Program-made: the position numbers and the translations under genes
Notes under the pieces: generated by a model
What the model saw: only the letters and a program-made list of their open reading frames with translations
What the model was told of the DNA's origin: nothing
The model's database searches: none
DNA from: Planctomycetota bacterium
Lineage (GTDB): Bacteria > Planctomycetota > UBA1135
Direction of reading: 5' to 3'
DNA: 64,000 nucleotides
Assembly (NCBI GenBank): GCA_024275135.1
Contig: JAJRZS010000034.1
Coordinates: 1-64,000 of the forward strand
Shown here: piece after piece, positions 34,560-43,439 of the stretch
Layout of the letters: every line of letters starts with the position of its first letter
Position numbering within the stretch: position 1 is the stretch's first letter

Positions 34560-35777
34560 CTAAACCTGAAGTTTGGCCTGCAATCCCTGGTCTAGGGCGG
34601 CCAAAAACTCCTCGGTAGTGAGCCAAGGCGTATCCCCACCAACGAGGAGAGCAAGGTCTTTGGTCATCTTTCCCGACTCCACGGTTTCCACGCAGACTTC
34701 TTCCAAGGAGGTGGCGAAACGATCCAGCGCTTCGTTGCCATCCAGCTTGGCGCGGTGCTGCAAACCCCGAGTCCAAGCAAAAATGCTGGCAATCGGATTG
34801 GTGGACGTTTTGCCACCTTGCTGGTGCACCCGATAGTGGCGGGTGACGGTGCCATGAGCCGCCTCAGCCTCCACGGTTTTGCCATCCGGAGTCATCAACA
34901 CCGAAGTCATCAAACCCAAAGAGCCAAAGCCTTGGGCTACTGTGTCCGACTGCACATCGCCGTCGTAGTTTTTACAAGCCCAGACGAAACCGCCATTCCA
35001 TTTCAACGCAGCAGCCACCATATCGTCGATCAAACGGTGCTCGTAGGAGATACCTGCAGCAGCAAAGGCTTCGGCGAACTCCGCCTCGAACACTTCTTGA
35101 AAAAGATCTTTGAAGCGCCCATCGTAGGCTTTGAGGATGGTGTTCTTGGTAGACAAATAGACCGGCCATTTCCGCTGCAGACCAAAATTCAGACAGGCCC
35201 GAGCAAAACCACGAATCGACTCATCCAGGTTGTACATGCCCATGGCAACACCAGCTCCAGGGAAATCAAAAACCTCGTATTCCACCGTGTCTCCGCCGTC
35301 GGCTGGGGTGAAGGTCATCGTCAACTTGCCCTTTCCAGGGACCAAAAAATCCGTGGCACGGTATTGATCGCCAAAGGCATGACGCCCAATCACCATTGGC
35401 TGCTCCCATCCAGGTACCAGGCGCGGCACATTGCTACATAAAATAGGTTCGCGGAAAACCGTGCCACCCAAGATGTTACGGATGGTTCCATTGGGCGAGC
35501 GCCACATTTTTTTCAGCCCAAATTCCTCGACCCGCGCTTCATCCGGGGTGATGGTGGCGCATTTCACACCCACGCCATGCTTTTGGATGGCATGAGCGGC
35601 ATCAACGGTAACTTGGTCGTCGGTGGCATCGCGATGCTCCATCCCCAGGTCGTAATACTCCAACTCCAAATCCAAATAGGGCAAAATAAGCCGTTCTTTG
35701 ATGAAGGACCAAATGATGCGGGTCATCTCGTCGCCATCAAGCTCGACCACAGGGTTTTCAACACGAATCTTGTCCAT
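34560..35777 (-). CDS. icd: NADP-dependent isocitrate dehydrogenase, eukaryote-type
   Basis: TCA-cycle oxidative decarboxylation of isocitrate to 2-oxoglutarate. 405 residues, as in the dimeric type II family shared with mitochondria and some bacteria. Key segments: [101 protein letters not shown], and [12 protein letters not shown]. These differ from the E. coli-type enzyme. It stands alone or heads the lpd operon; the 121-base gap to the divergent radical SAM gene should hold its promoter. Confidence 0.93.
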   Translation of the reverse strand: MDKIRVENPVVELDGDEMTRIIWSFIKERLILPYLDLELEYYDLGMEHRDATDDQVTVDAAHAIQKHGVGVKCATITPDEARVEEFGLKKMWRSPNGTIRNILGGTVFREPILCSNVPRLVPGWEQPMVIGRHAFGDQYRATDFLVPGKGKLTMTFTPADGGDTVEYEVFDFPGAGVAMGMYNLDESIRGFARACLNFGLQRKWPVYLSTKNTILKAYDGRFKDLFQEVFEAEFAEAFAAAGISYEHRLIDDMVAAALKWNGGFVWACKNYDGDVQSDTVAQGFGSLGLMTSVLMTPDGKTVEAEAAHGTVTRHYRVHQQGGKTSTNPIASIFAWTRGLQHRAKLDGNEALDRFATSLEEVCVETVESGKMTKDLALLVGGDTPWLTTEEFLAALDQGLQAKLQV

Positions 35778-35898
35778 GATTCTGAGAGCAAAGGGAGGGG
35801 TTGCGGGAAGTTCCGCAGCATAAATGTAGCAGGGTGCGCCCCCCAGAATCCCCCACCCAAGCCGATATCATGGAATCTCCGAGCAACCACTTCGAACC

Positions 35899-36774
35899 AT
35901 GATTTCCTACCAAGGTGCCGTTTTCCGCCCCCCCTCCGAGGCCAACAGTTTAATTCTGCAGGCCACCTTGGGCTGCAGCTGGAACCGTTGCACCTTCTGC
36001 GCCATGTACCGCGAGAAGCAATTTAGAGTGCGCAAGTTGGACGAATTGCGCCAAGAAATCCGCGACTACGCGTCGATGTTTGCTCCCCCGCGCAAAGTCT
36101 TCTTGGCCGATGGTGATGCCTTGATGGCCAAAGCCCGTTTTCTTGCCGACTTATTGCGCCTATTGCGGGAAACATGGCCTTCCTTGCAACGCGTCAGTTG
36201 CTACGCATCGCCACAAGCATTAGCCGTACGTTCCATCGAAGAAATGACCCTGTTGCGGGAGCTCGGCCTAAGCCAATATTACCTGGGAATCGAATCGGGC
36301 CATGATCCAACCCTTGTTGCGCTGGAAAAGGGGGTGAGTGCGGCTGAAATGGTGCAGTTCGCGCAAAAGGCCAATGCCGCTGGAGTGCGGCTAAGCGTGA
36401 TGATCTTGCTCGGGGTTGCCCCCGGCTTTAGCCAAGAACACGCCCAAGAATCGGCAAAAGTGGTGAATTCAATTCAACCTCGCTTTGTCAGCACTCTGGT
36501 CGTGACACCAGTGGAAGGCACTCCACTGTGGGAGGATTATCAGCAAGAACGCTACCAACCGCCCTCGCCGATTGCCCTGGCTGCGGAACTACGTGAATTC
36601 TTGCAGCATCTCAATTTATCCAATTCCATATTTCGCTCCAATCACGCAAGCAATTACCTGGCACTTGCAGGCACCCTTCCCAAAGACCAGGCAGCCATGA
36701 TTGCCGCCCTCGACCAAGTCCTCGCCGACCCACAAAACGCGCCTTTCCGGCCGGAGTGGCTCCGTGCTTTATAG
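35899..36774 (+). CDS. radical SAM protein with CX4CX2C cluster motif
   Basis: 291 residues with a TIM-barrel radical SAM core. The cluster motif is CSWNRCTFC, giving CX4CX2C rather than the usual CX3CX2C, as in a widespread uncharacterised family related to coproporphyrinogen-oxidase-like proteins. SAM-site features follow: KVFLADGDALM (motif GGE-like position), LGLSQYYLGIESGHD, and GVRLSVMILLGVAPGF. The product is unknown. A -10-like TATCAT at 35866-35871 lies in front. The stop overlaps the converging methyltransferase gene by 6 bases. It appears to be a one-gene transcription unit. Confidence 0.8.
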   Translation: MISYQGAVFRPPSEANSLILQATLGCSWNRCTFCAMYREKQFRVRKLDELRQEIRDYASMFAPPRKVFLADGDALMAKARFLADLLRLLRETWPSLQRVSCYASPQALAVRSIEEMTLLRELGLSQYYLGIESGHDPTLVALEKGVSAAEMVQFAQKANAAGVRLSVMILLGVAPGFSQEHAQESAKVVNSIQPRFVSTLVVTPVEGTPLWEDYQQERYQPPSPIALAAELREFLQHLNLSNSIFRSNHASNYLALAGTLPKDQAAMIAALDQVLADPQNAPFRPEWLRAL

Positions 36775-37383
36775 CTCACGCCGCACAGCTCGCAGCCACA
36801 CCATCCAACTTCCAAGTCGCTTCAAGCCGACCACCTCCAAGCCGGCCAGTTCCAATTCTTGCACCAATTCCGCCTGGCTGAAGCGGGCGGTTGTTGGGTG
36901 CTCCATCCACCGGCCCAAAATAGGATGTTGGAGGAAAGCAACCAGGCTTTCTGCAAGTAACAACTGCCCACCGGGACGCAAAACGCGAGCCACCTCTGCC
37001 ACCGCTTGACGCCAATTCACCACATGGTGCAACACTTGCAAACAAAGCACAGTGTCGTAGCTTTCGTCGGCAGCAAGAATTTCCGTGGCCTTGCCCTGCC
37101 AAATTTGCATCGGGGCACCCTGGGCAAAGGCTCCACAGCGCGCTAAATGTTGCCGCGCAGCAGCTACCATCAGTGGGTCGGGATCAAGACCGTGCACCTC
37201 ACTGGCACCAAATACAAACTTGCATGCTTCTAAGCCATAGCCTGCACCAAAGCCAAGTTCCAGGGTTTTGCCCGTTGGCAAGACGCAGCCTAAACGCTGA
37301 AGCTTTCTTAAATCCCAATGCCGCAACACCAAGCGGCGCCAACGGCCAGCAACAAGGCGTCGCTCAAAAGGGTTGAGTTGCAT
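36769..37383 (-). CDS. class I SAM-dependent methyltransferase
   Basis: 204 residues. Motif I is LELGFGAGYGLEACKFVFGA, followed by VHGLDPDPLMVAAARQHL, YDTVLCLQVLHHVVNWRQAV and EVARVLRPGGQLLLAESLV, the standard Methyltransf_11 order. The C-terminus has a segment TTARFSQAELVQELELAG seen in small-molecule methyltransferases. The substrate is unknown. It begins 6 bases after the second subunit III gene ends, so it may be the last gene of the respiratory operon; a role in quinone or heme modification would be speculation. Confidence 0.82.
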   Translation of the reverse strand: MQLNPFERRLVAGRWRRLVLRHWDLRKLQRLGCVLPTGKTLELGFGAGYGLEACKFVFGASEVHGLDPDPLMVAAARQHLARCGAFAQGAPMQIWQGKATEILAADESYDTVLCLQVLHHVVNWRQAVAEVARVLRPGGQLLLAESLVAFLQHPILGRWMEHPTTARFSQAELVQELELAGLEVVGLKRLGSWMVWLRAVRREL

Positions 37384-37389
37384 GCAAAC

Positions 37390-38271
37390 TTAATAGGCGA
37401 TGGTTTCGAAATTGCTTGCGAACTGCCCAAGATAGATGGTGCCAGTAAACATGGCTGCAATGAGCAACAATGCCTGTAAAACTCCCCAACGTAGAGCCAT
37501 TTTTTGGGTATCTAGTTCTTCCCCTCGCGCCCATATATGCAAAAAAGCAACGGGCAACAACAAGGCAAAAAATGCAAAGGCCTTTTCGCCCCGGGAATAA
37601 AGAATGCGCACCGCTTGCACTTGATAGAACAAAACAGCCAACAACAAAGCGATTGTGATACCAACAAACAGAGGCCCTAGGAAGGAGTCAGCCGGATTGG
37701 GAATGCGAATGGCAAATAGATTGAGCAGAATCACAATCCACGTTGCAGCAAGAAAATGCCAATAATGAGCTAGGTTGCGAACCCGTTGGAGCGATTCAGC
37801 ATGAGCAAGTGAGGAAGAAACAACCGCCGCATACACAAGGCCTCCAATAATATGCGCGGCATGAAGTGCGGTGGTGAGATAAAAATTAAATGTATACATG
37901 GGATGAACGCCAGCACCCGTTTCCTGCGCCAATAAAACACGCCAATTCCAGGCTTGGCCGAGCAAAAACAGCACCCCTAAGACTAGGGTCCAACGCACTT
38001 GCTGGCGTGCCTTCGCCCAATTTCCTCCTTTTCCGTAGCCAATACCCAGTTGGGCTGCCGCACTCACGCCGAGAAGCAAAAGCGATGTAAGCCACAATCC
38101 CCAGGGTAGAGGTGGTAGCAGGCGGCCGGAAGCACCCGTATCGCGGAAATACCAGCCACAGAAAATCGTTGCCAAAAAGAGGGCGGCTAAAGAAGCCAAC
38201 AAGACCCGCAGGCCCAGGCTGCTGGCGCCTGCTGGCAGAGGCTGAGAGCTTCTACCTGCCGCATTTTGCAT
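37390..38271 (-). CDS. second cytochrome c oxidase subunit III-like protein
   Basis: 293 residues with about seven membrane helices. Subunit III features: FNFYLTTALHAAHIIGGLVY and NLAHYWHFLAATWIVILLNL, matching the H-x-x-H-x-x-x-G-L and W-H-F-x-x-x-x-W motifs. The N-terminus is longer than usual and the C-terminal helices go beyond the normal end. CoxC at 38644 is the regular subunit III, so this is a paralog, 13 bases after coxD. It may be an assembly or accessory form of the oxidase. Confidence 0.78.
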   Translation of the reverse strand: MQNAAGRSSQPLPAGASSLGLRVLLASLAALFLATIFCGWYFRDTGASGRLLPPLPWGLWLTSLLLLGVSAAAQLGIGYGKGGNWAKARQQVRWTLVLGVLFLLGQAWNWRVLLAQETGAGVHPMYTFNFYLTTALHAAHIIGGLVYAAVVSSSLAHAESLQRVRNLAHYWHFLAATWIVILLNLFAIRIPNPADSFLGPLFVGITIALLLAVLFYQVQAVRILYSRGEKAFAFFALLLPVAFLHIWARGEELDTQKMALRWGVLQALLLIAAMFTGTIYLGQFASNFETIAY

Positions 38272-38284
38272 GCCGTATTATGAC

Positions 38285-38641
38285 TTATTCACCAGCTTCC
38301 AGGGCATGAAGATCGTCGGCCATTTTGGCCTTGATCTGTCCCTGGTATTGGTGAGTATCCAATGCGAGAAAGGCCAGAAAAAGGCCAACCATCAGCACCG
38401 AAAACAGGAAAATCATGCCGTTGAAGGGGCGGTCATATTTGAGGTGCATGAAGAACAGGCACACCAAACTCGCCTTGCAGGTGGCGATGATGAGGGCCAC
38501 CGACAGATCGAAGCCATGCAAATCCATGCTTCCCGTCCACACTGTCAGCACGGTGAGAGCGACCAGGCCAAAGAACACCTTGAGTAACAGCCCTAAGGGC
38601 AACACATGGCCAAGATGAGATTCGGAATCGTGGTTGGACAT
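38285..38641 (-). CDS. coxD: cytochrome c oxidase subunit IV
   Basis: 118 residues from the ATG at 38641, two bases after the coxC stop. Three membrane helices: LLLKVFFGLVALTVLTVW, LSVALIIATCKASLVCLFFMHL and IFLFSVLMVGLFLAFLAL, the usual pattern of caa3/quinol oxidase subunit IV with its F-x-x-H-L in the middle helix. A longer frame goes up to 38833 but overlaps coxC. It is a small structural subunit of the A-type oxidase. Confidence 0.88.
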   Translation of the reverse strand: MSNHDSESHLGHVLPLGLLLKVFFGLVALTVLTVWTGSMDLHGFDLSVALIIATCKASLVCLFFMHLKYDRPFNGMIFLFSVLMVGLFLAFLALDTHQYQGQIKAKMADDLHALEAGE

Positions 38642-38643
38642 GG

Positions 38644-39429
38644 CTAGCTGATGAGGTAGAGAAGTGGGAAGAGGAAAATCCAGATGAGGTCGACCAAGTG
38701 CCAGTACAGCGCTCCAAAGTCGATGGCATTGAAGTTGTCGGGGCCAAAATCGCCTCGCATGCTGCGCAGCAAAAGCCACAGCAACAGCAGCATGCCGATT
38801 AACACGTGGATGCCGTGAAGACCGGTTAGGCAAAAGTAAACACCAAAGAAGATGCCAAGCTTTTGCCGGAACTCAGGATCCAAGTCTCGTACAGCAGCAG
38901 AAAACTCGCCATCGCGATTGTCCCAGGCATGAGAATGTTCCTTGATATGCTCTGGTACATCCTCTGCATGGAGACGGAAGATGGTGTCTTCGTTGCCACT
39001 CCACAAAGTGCCTTCGTGGAACTTGTGACTGTACTCCATATACTTGATGCCCATGAACCCGCCAGCGCAAAGCAAAGTAATGGCGAGGTTCATTTTGAGC
39101 AAGCCAATCTGGCCTAGCATGGCGTTGCGCACTCCCCACGCGAATGTGAAAGAGCTCAAAAGCAAGACCAAAGTGTTGGTGGCACCCAATTGGGTGTTTA
39201 GGTATTGCGAAGCAAACTGCCACACTTCTGGGTAGTTTGAACGATAAACCGTATAGGCCACGAACAGGGCACTGAAGAACAACACTTCGGTGAGGAGGAA
39301 TGTCCAAATGCCCAGCTTACCAGCATCAAACTGCTGATCGAGAGTTTCGAAGTGATGCGCCAAATGCTTGGGGTGGTCGTGGCTGTGACCATGCCCTCCT
39401 TCATGCGCGACGGTGGTGGTGGTACTCAT
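38644..39429 (-). CDS. coxC: cytochrome c oxidase subunit III
   Basis: 261 residues and about five membrane helices. A histidine-rich N-terminus (HEGGHGHSHDHPKHLAHHFE) may bind copper or other metals. Family segments: LGIWTFLLTEVLFFSALFVA, TNTLVLLLSSFTFAWG, YFCLTGLHGIHVLIGMLLL and LYWHLVDLIWIFLFPLLYL. The ATG at 39429 is set by AGGTGA five bases upstream; a GTG three codons earlier would overlap that site. It lies 9 bases after coxA. Confidence 0.93.
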   Translation of the reverse strand: MSTTTTVAHEGGHGHSHDHPKHLAHHFETLDQQFDAGKLGIWTFLLTEVLFFSALFVAYTVYRSNYPEVWQFASQYLNTQLGATNTLVLLLSSFTFAWGVRNAMLGQIGLLKMNLAITLLCAGGFMGIKYMEYSHKFHEGTLWSGNEDTIFRLHAEDVPEHIKEHSHAWDNRDGEFSAAVRDLDPEFRQKLGIFFGVYFCLTGLHGIHVLIGMLLLLWLLLRSMRGDFGPDNFNAIDFGALYWHLVDLIWIFLFPLLYLIS

Positions 39430-39434
39430 GGGAT

Positions 39435-39440
39435 TCACCT
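39435..39440 (-). promoter_or_regulatory. Shine-Dalgarno site fixing the coxC start
   Basis: AGGTGA on the minus strand, five bases before the ATG at 39429. It overlaps the last base of the coxA stop region and excludes the in-frame GTG at 39438 as the main start. Confidence 0.65.
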
Positions 39441-41142
39441 ACGAGGGCTGAACGTTAGCAACACAGGGATCGTCTGGACGAGGATTAACAGGCAAGAAAC
39501 CTTCTTCTTCCCCTTTCCACTCGAACAGGGACATGTCGTAGGGATCTCCCACAACAGGCGGATCAATTTCGAAATTGTGCTCCGGCGGCGGCGATGGCGT
39601 TTGCCACTCCAAAGTGACACCGCCCCAAGGATTGGCGGGAGCCTTTTTGCCCTTCTTCAAGGACCACAGCAAAGTGCCCAAGGCAAGGAACAGGCCTGTC
39701 ATCAACACCATAGCGCCTAGGGTGGAGGCTTCGTTGTAGCCGTCAAAGCCGGCACTGGGCCCGTATGCTGCATAGCGCCGTGGCATGCCATGAGCACCAC
39801 CAATGAACTGGGGCATGAAGGTCATGTTGAAGCCAACGAAGGACATGATGCAGGCGATTTTTGACCATTTGTTGTCGACCATGCGCCCATACATCTTTGG
39901 CCACCAATAAAAAATGCCACCGAGGAAGCCAAACAGGGCGGAACCCACCATCACGTAATGAAAGTGGGCCACTACGAAGTAGGTGTCGTGGAAGTGAACA
40001 TCCGTGCCCAAAGTAGCCAAGAACAAACCTGTTAGACCGCCAATGCCAAACAGCCAAATGATGGACAGGCCATAGAGCATTGGGGTGGTAAAGGCGATGG
40101 AGCCTTTGTACATGGTGGCAATCCAGTTAAACACCTTGATTGCCGAAGGCACCGCCACAGAGAAGGTAAGTGCAGAGAAGATGATGGACATCAATTCCGA
40201 CTGCCCGGAGACAAACATATGGTGTCCCCAAACGATGAAGGAGAAAATGGCAATCGCAATGGACGAAAGCGCAATCGACTTATAGCCAAAGATGGGTTTG
40301 CGGCTGAAGGTTGCAAACAGTTCAGACATCACTCCCATTCCTGGAAGAATCATGATGTAGACCGCTGGGTGGCTATAAAACCAGAACAGGTGTTGAAAGA
40401 AGACTGGGTCACCACCAAGTTCTGGGGTGAAAATGCCTATTTGCATGGTCTTTTCAACCAGAATCAACAACAACGAAATGCCAATGACGGGCGTTGCCAA
40501 AATTTGAATGACCGCAGTGGCGTAAATTGCCCACAAAAACAACGGCATCTTGAACCATGTCATTTGCGGCGGCCGCATTTTGTGGATGGTAACGATGAAG
40601 TTCAATCCAGTGAAGATGGAACTAAAGCCGAGGATGAAGGCCCCTAGCACAGCCGTGATTACCGAGACATCGGTGTAACCCGTAGAATAAGGCGGGTAGA
40701 AAGTCCAGCCAGTATCCAAGTTACCAACGAACAAAGTGGTAACAAACAGGATGGCGCCAATCAGCCACAAGTGGTAACTAAAGCGATTGAGCTTGGGGAA
40801 GGCCACATCTTTTGTTCCCAGCATCATTGGCACCACGAAGTTGCCAAGAGCTGCGGGGATAGATGGGATAATCACCAAGAAGATCATCACCGCACCATGT
40901 ACGGTAAACGCATTGTTGTATGCGTTCATTTGCTCAGCCGTTTGCGAAGCAAAATCCACATCTCCACTTAGAGTGAGGCGAATCTTCATCGCAAACATGC
41001 CACCCAAAATGAAGCAGCCAACGACCGACCACAAATACATGAGGCCGAGACGTTTGTGATCGATGGTCCAGAACCACGACATGAAGCCTTTGGTGGCATT
41101 CAGGTAATTGGTTCGATCCAGGGCGTTGGTAGAACTCGTCAT
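39439..41142 (-). CDS. coxA: cytochrome c oxidase subunit I, A2-type
   Basis: Catalytic subunit reducing O2 to water while pumping protons; binds heme a, heme a3 and CuB. 567 residues, twelve helices. His-82 ([10 protein letters not shown]) is a heme a ligand; H258 and Y262 in FYSHPAVY give the CuB ligand and the cross-linked tyrosine; WGHHMFVSG supplies the other CuB histidines; [12 protein letters not shown] supplies the heme histidines. YS replaces the glutamate of A1 enzymes before that histidine, which defines the A2 group (Rhodothermus/Thermus caa3). A typical partner of alternative complex III. Confidence 0.96.
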   Translation of the reverse strand: MTSSTNALDRTNYLNATKGFMSWFWTIDHKRLGLMYLWSVVGCFILGGMFAMKIRLTLSGDVDFASQTAEQMNAYNNAFTVHGAVMIFLVIIPSIPAALGNFVVPMMLGTKDVAFPKLNRFSYHLWLIGAILFVTTLFVGNLDTGWTFYPPYSTGYTDVSVITAVLGAFILGFSSIFTGLNFIVTIHKMRPPQMTWFKMPLFLWAIYATAVIQILATPVIGISLLLILVEKTMQIGIFTPELGGDPVFFQHLFWFYSHPAVYIMILPGMGVMSELFATFSRKPIFGYKSIALSSIAIAIFSFIVWGHHMFVSGQSELMSIIFSALTFSVAVPSAIKVFNWIATMYKGSIAFTTPMLYGLSIIWLFGIGGLTGLFLATLGTDVHFHDTYFVVAHFHYVMVGSALFGFLGGIFYWWPKMYGRMVDNKWSKIACIMSFVGFNMTFMPQFIGGAHGMPRRYAAYGPSAGFDGYNEASTLGAMVLMTGLFLALGTLLWSLKKGKKAPANPWGGVTLEWQTPSPPPEHNFEIDPPVVGDPYDMSLFEWKGEEEGFLPVNPRPDDPCVANVQPS

Positions 41143-41151
41143 GGTATTGGC

Positions 41152-42162
41152 CTACTCGTTCAGCGACTTGATGAAGGCGATGAGATAGCTGATCTCGTCG
41201 GCACTCAGTTGGGCGGCGAAGGATGGCATGCTTGGTGCAAAGTTCGCCACAATCTTTGCATTCGGATCTAGAAGGGATTCGCGAATGTAGTTGTCATCAA
41301 TGGTGACGGTGCTGCCATCCGCAAGGGTTTCCGTAGTGCCATACTTGCCATCCAGGGCAGGGCCTACGCCGGGGGTTCCGGTGAGACTATGGCACGCAGT
41401 GCAGCCGTTTTTCTGGAACAACTGCTTGCCAGCCTCTGCTGGAGGAAGAGAAGCAAGATCCACCGCCTGACTCTTCAGCCAAGCCTGAAAATCTTCTTCG
41501 CTTTTGACTACGACCTGGCTCAACATCCGCGAGTGGCGCGTGCCGCAGTACTCCGCACAGTAAAGGGGATAAACCCCAGGCTCGGTGGCTTCAAACCATG
41601 CGGAATTGTAGCGACCAGGAACGGCATCCATTTTGACCCGGAAGTCGGGAACATAAAAGGAATGCAAAACATCGGAAGATTCAAGGCGCACACTCACCGG
41701 GCGGCCCATAGGCACGACAAGCCCCTCTCCACCGTCATTCATATCCACATTCCCTCCGTAAGACTCCACGCCTTCTGGATAAACAAAACGCCAATCCCAT
41801 TTCTTGGCTTTCACTTGAATCTCGTAGGCATTGGCCGGAATCGTGCGCACCGCAACGTAATCCTTGAAGCCATACCAAAACATCACCACCATAAACATGG
41901 AGGGAATTACTGACCAAACAATTTCAATTTTGGTTGAGTGGTGAGGCGAATCCTCGGGGTTCATGCCAACACGTGAGCGACGGTAGCGAACCGCAAAGAT
42001 GATGGTTGCCAACACAATGGTGATGAACGCAAACAGCGACACATAAAAGATGAAGTAAAACAACTCATCTACGGAACTTGCGTTACGCGAGGCCTGAGAA
42101 GGAAACCAGAAATCCCCTTGAGTATGCTGCAAGAGGAAGGGAAGCAAGGCAATCGGAATCAT
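41152..42162 (-). CDS. coxB: cytochrome c oxidase subunit II with C-terminal cytochrome c (caa3)
   Basis: 336 residues. Two membrane helices (about 34-60 and 80-100), a cupredoxin domain with the CuA ligands H167, C202, E204, C206, H210 and M213 (YCAEYCGTRHSRM), and a fused cytochrome c with CTACH at 254-258 and probable axial M312. It accepts electrons from the cytochrome part of alternative complex III and hands them through CuA to heme a. Its cytochrome domain is clearly homologous to the last domain of ActDE (shared ESLLDPNAK and SFAxQ). It overlaps SCO by 4 bases. Confidence 0.95.
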   Translation of the reverse strand: MIPIALLPFLLQHTQGDFWFPSQASRNASSVDELFYFIFYVSLFAFITIVLATIIFAVRYRRSRVGMNPEDSPHHSTKIEIVWSVIPSMFMVVMFWYGFKDYVAVRTIPANAYEIQVKAKKWDWRFVYPEGVESYGGNVDMNDGGEGLVVPMGRPVSVRLESSDVLHSFYVPDFRVKMDAVPGRYNSAWFEATEPGVYPLYCAEYCGTRHSRMLSQVVVKSEEDFQAWLKSQAVDLASLPPAEAGKQLFQKNGCTACHSLTGTPGVGPALDGKYGTTETLADGSTVTIDDNYIRESLLDPNAKIVANFAPSMPSFAAQLSADEISYLIAFIKSLNE

Positions 42163-42992
42163 GCCACTGTTTTCTTACGAACTCTGCGCTCGAGCAGGAA
42201 CAACCAGCCCAGAAACGCGAAAAGGATGACTGCCACGGCGGACATCACCATCCGAGTAATCTTCCACGCATCCGCCACAAAAGTGCCTGCTGCTGCGTCG
42301 TACAAAAAACAACGCAGGATGAGTGCATCCACTGTGGAGACGTATTTGGAGGAAGCCGTCTCTGCAAGCGATAGCCGCAGAGTAGAAGGTTGGTACTCGA
42401 TGCCGTAAAGGTAACGAGCAACTTTGCCTTGGGGGTCGAGGAGAATAAGAGCTGCAGTATGCGCAAATTGCCCTTTGTCCTCGAAGGAGTTGTAGTGAAA
42501 GCCAACGGTGTCCGCGACCTGGTGAATTTGCTCACGGGTACCGCGTAGGAATGCCCATCCACTTTGGGCGACATCAGGATTTCGATAACCAGATAAAACT
42601 CTTTGCTGAAACCGTTGCGATAAATCATCGGTTTCATTTGGATCCAAACTCAAAGTAACTACCTGAAACTGCTTGCCCACGGTCCAGGAATCCATTTTGT
42701 TCAATGTTTCAACAAATCCGCTCAACTGCAAATTGCACAGCTGCGGACAGTTTGCATAGTTCAAAGTGAGAACCACTGGCCGCTCGCCATCAAAAAATTC
42801 CCCCAGCGATACCTTAGTTCCTTGCGGGGTGCGCAACTCCATATCAAGCGGTAGTTGAGCGCCTAGTTGTTCATCAATCCCAACTTGGTCAAGTTCTTTA
42901 CTTTGCCAATCTACTGCCTGTGCAACAGCATCATTGTCCATCCCTGCAACAGCGATGGACAAAAATGCAGCAGCGAAAAAAGGTTGGCCCAT
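42159..42992 (-). CDS. SCO1/SenC-family copper chaperone
   Basis: 277 residues with a signal-like N-terminus, a thioredoxin-fold domain and a C-terminal membrane helix (MVMSAVAVILFAFLGWLFLL). The copper ligands are there: CPQLC (CxxxC) near 82-86 and the distal histidine in GQFAHTA. It inserts copper into the CuA site of CoxB. The C-terminal anchor is unlike the N-terminal anchor of mitochondrial SCO but is common in these respiratory clusters. Its stop overlaps the coxB start as ATGA, linking chaperone and client. Confidence 0.9.
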   Translation of the reverse strand: MGQPFFAAAFLSIAVAGMDNDAVAQAVDWQSKELDQVGIDEQLGAQLPLDMELRTPQGTKVSLGEFFDGERPVVLTLNYANCPQLCNLQLSGFVETLNKMDSWTVGKQFQVVTLSLDPNETDDLSQRFQQRVLSGYRNPDVAQSGWAFLRGTREQIHQVADTVGFHYNSFEDKGQFAHTAALILLDPQGKVARYLYGIEYQPSTLRLSLAETASSKYVSTVDALILRCFLYDAAAGTFVADAWKITRMVMSAVAVILFAFLGWLFLLERRVRKKTVA

Positions 42993-42997
42993 GAAAA

Positions 42998-43225
42998 CTA
43001 CTTGGCGTAACGTTCAATCACAGCCTGACGTGCTGCATCAGAAATGCCGACTTCAGACAGAACACGACTTTGGTCTAACTCGGCGCTACGTTGTTGCTGC
43101 AAGGCCTTTTCTTCGGCGTGGGTGAGCCCCACCACCAGGTAAGAAATGGCAATGGTAAAGATGGTGCCAATCAGACCAATTTGGACCAAATGGGCTACAT
43201 CGATGTTGTCGGGTTGGGTGGCCAT
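42998..43225 (-). CDS. small single-helix membrane protein of the respiratory operon
   Basis: 75 residues from the ATG at 43225 (MATQPDNIDV). One membrane helix (LVQIGLIGTIFTIAISYLVVGL), then a charged helical tail with EEKALQQQRSAELDQS, ending AARQAVIERYAK. No recognised family. It lies between actF and SCO, 5 bases before SCO, so it is probably a small structural or assembly subunit of complex III or the oxidase. The frame is open upstream to 43318. Confidence 0.6.
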   Translation of the reverse strand: MATQPDNIDVAHLVQIGLIGTIFTIAISYLVVGLTHAEEKALQQQRSAELDQSRVLSEVGISDAARQAVIERYAK

Positions 43226-43318
43226 GGGTAAAGGGAGCCAGACATTTACGCGGAGCTGAAAGGGCGGGTGGGCCATCTCCGGAAGCGGAATCGTCCCACA
43301 AGATTGCAATAAAATCAA

Positions 43319-43380
43319 GTTAGAGATAAATCAACCTAAGACTCTTTATTCGCTCTAAATAACTTGAATTCAAGGAAATA
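43319..43380 (-). promoter_or_regulatory. AT-rich intergenic region with 12-base palindrome, likely promoter of the cox genes
   Basis: The 214-base gap between actF and the small membrane gene contains an AT-rich stretch unlike its surroundings. It holds a perfect palindrome, CTTGAATTCAAG (43363-43374), whose TTGAAT could also serve as a -35 box. No clear -10 at the right distance stands out, so this remains a candidate promoter/operator for the SCO-cox part. Confidence 0.35.
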
Positions 43381-43409
43381 GGCCCTCCCCCTTCTGGGCG
43401 AGAGCCTAT
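43378..43409 (-). terminator. stem-loop after actF, possible terminator or attenuator
   Basis: ATAGGCTCTCGCCC, loop AGAA, then a complementary arm on the minus strand: 14 paired positions, with one U-G wobble and one G-G mismatch. It begins 31 bases after the actF stop. The bases after it are only weakly T-rich (ATTTCCTT). It could partly end the act transcript before the cox genes or protect the act mRNA 3' end. Confidence 0.5.
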
Positions 43410-43439
43410 GCGGTCCTTTTTTAGTGGAAAAGGAATCTC

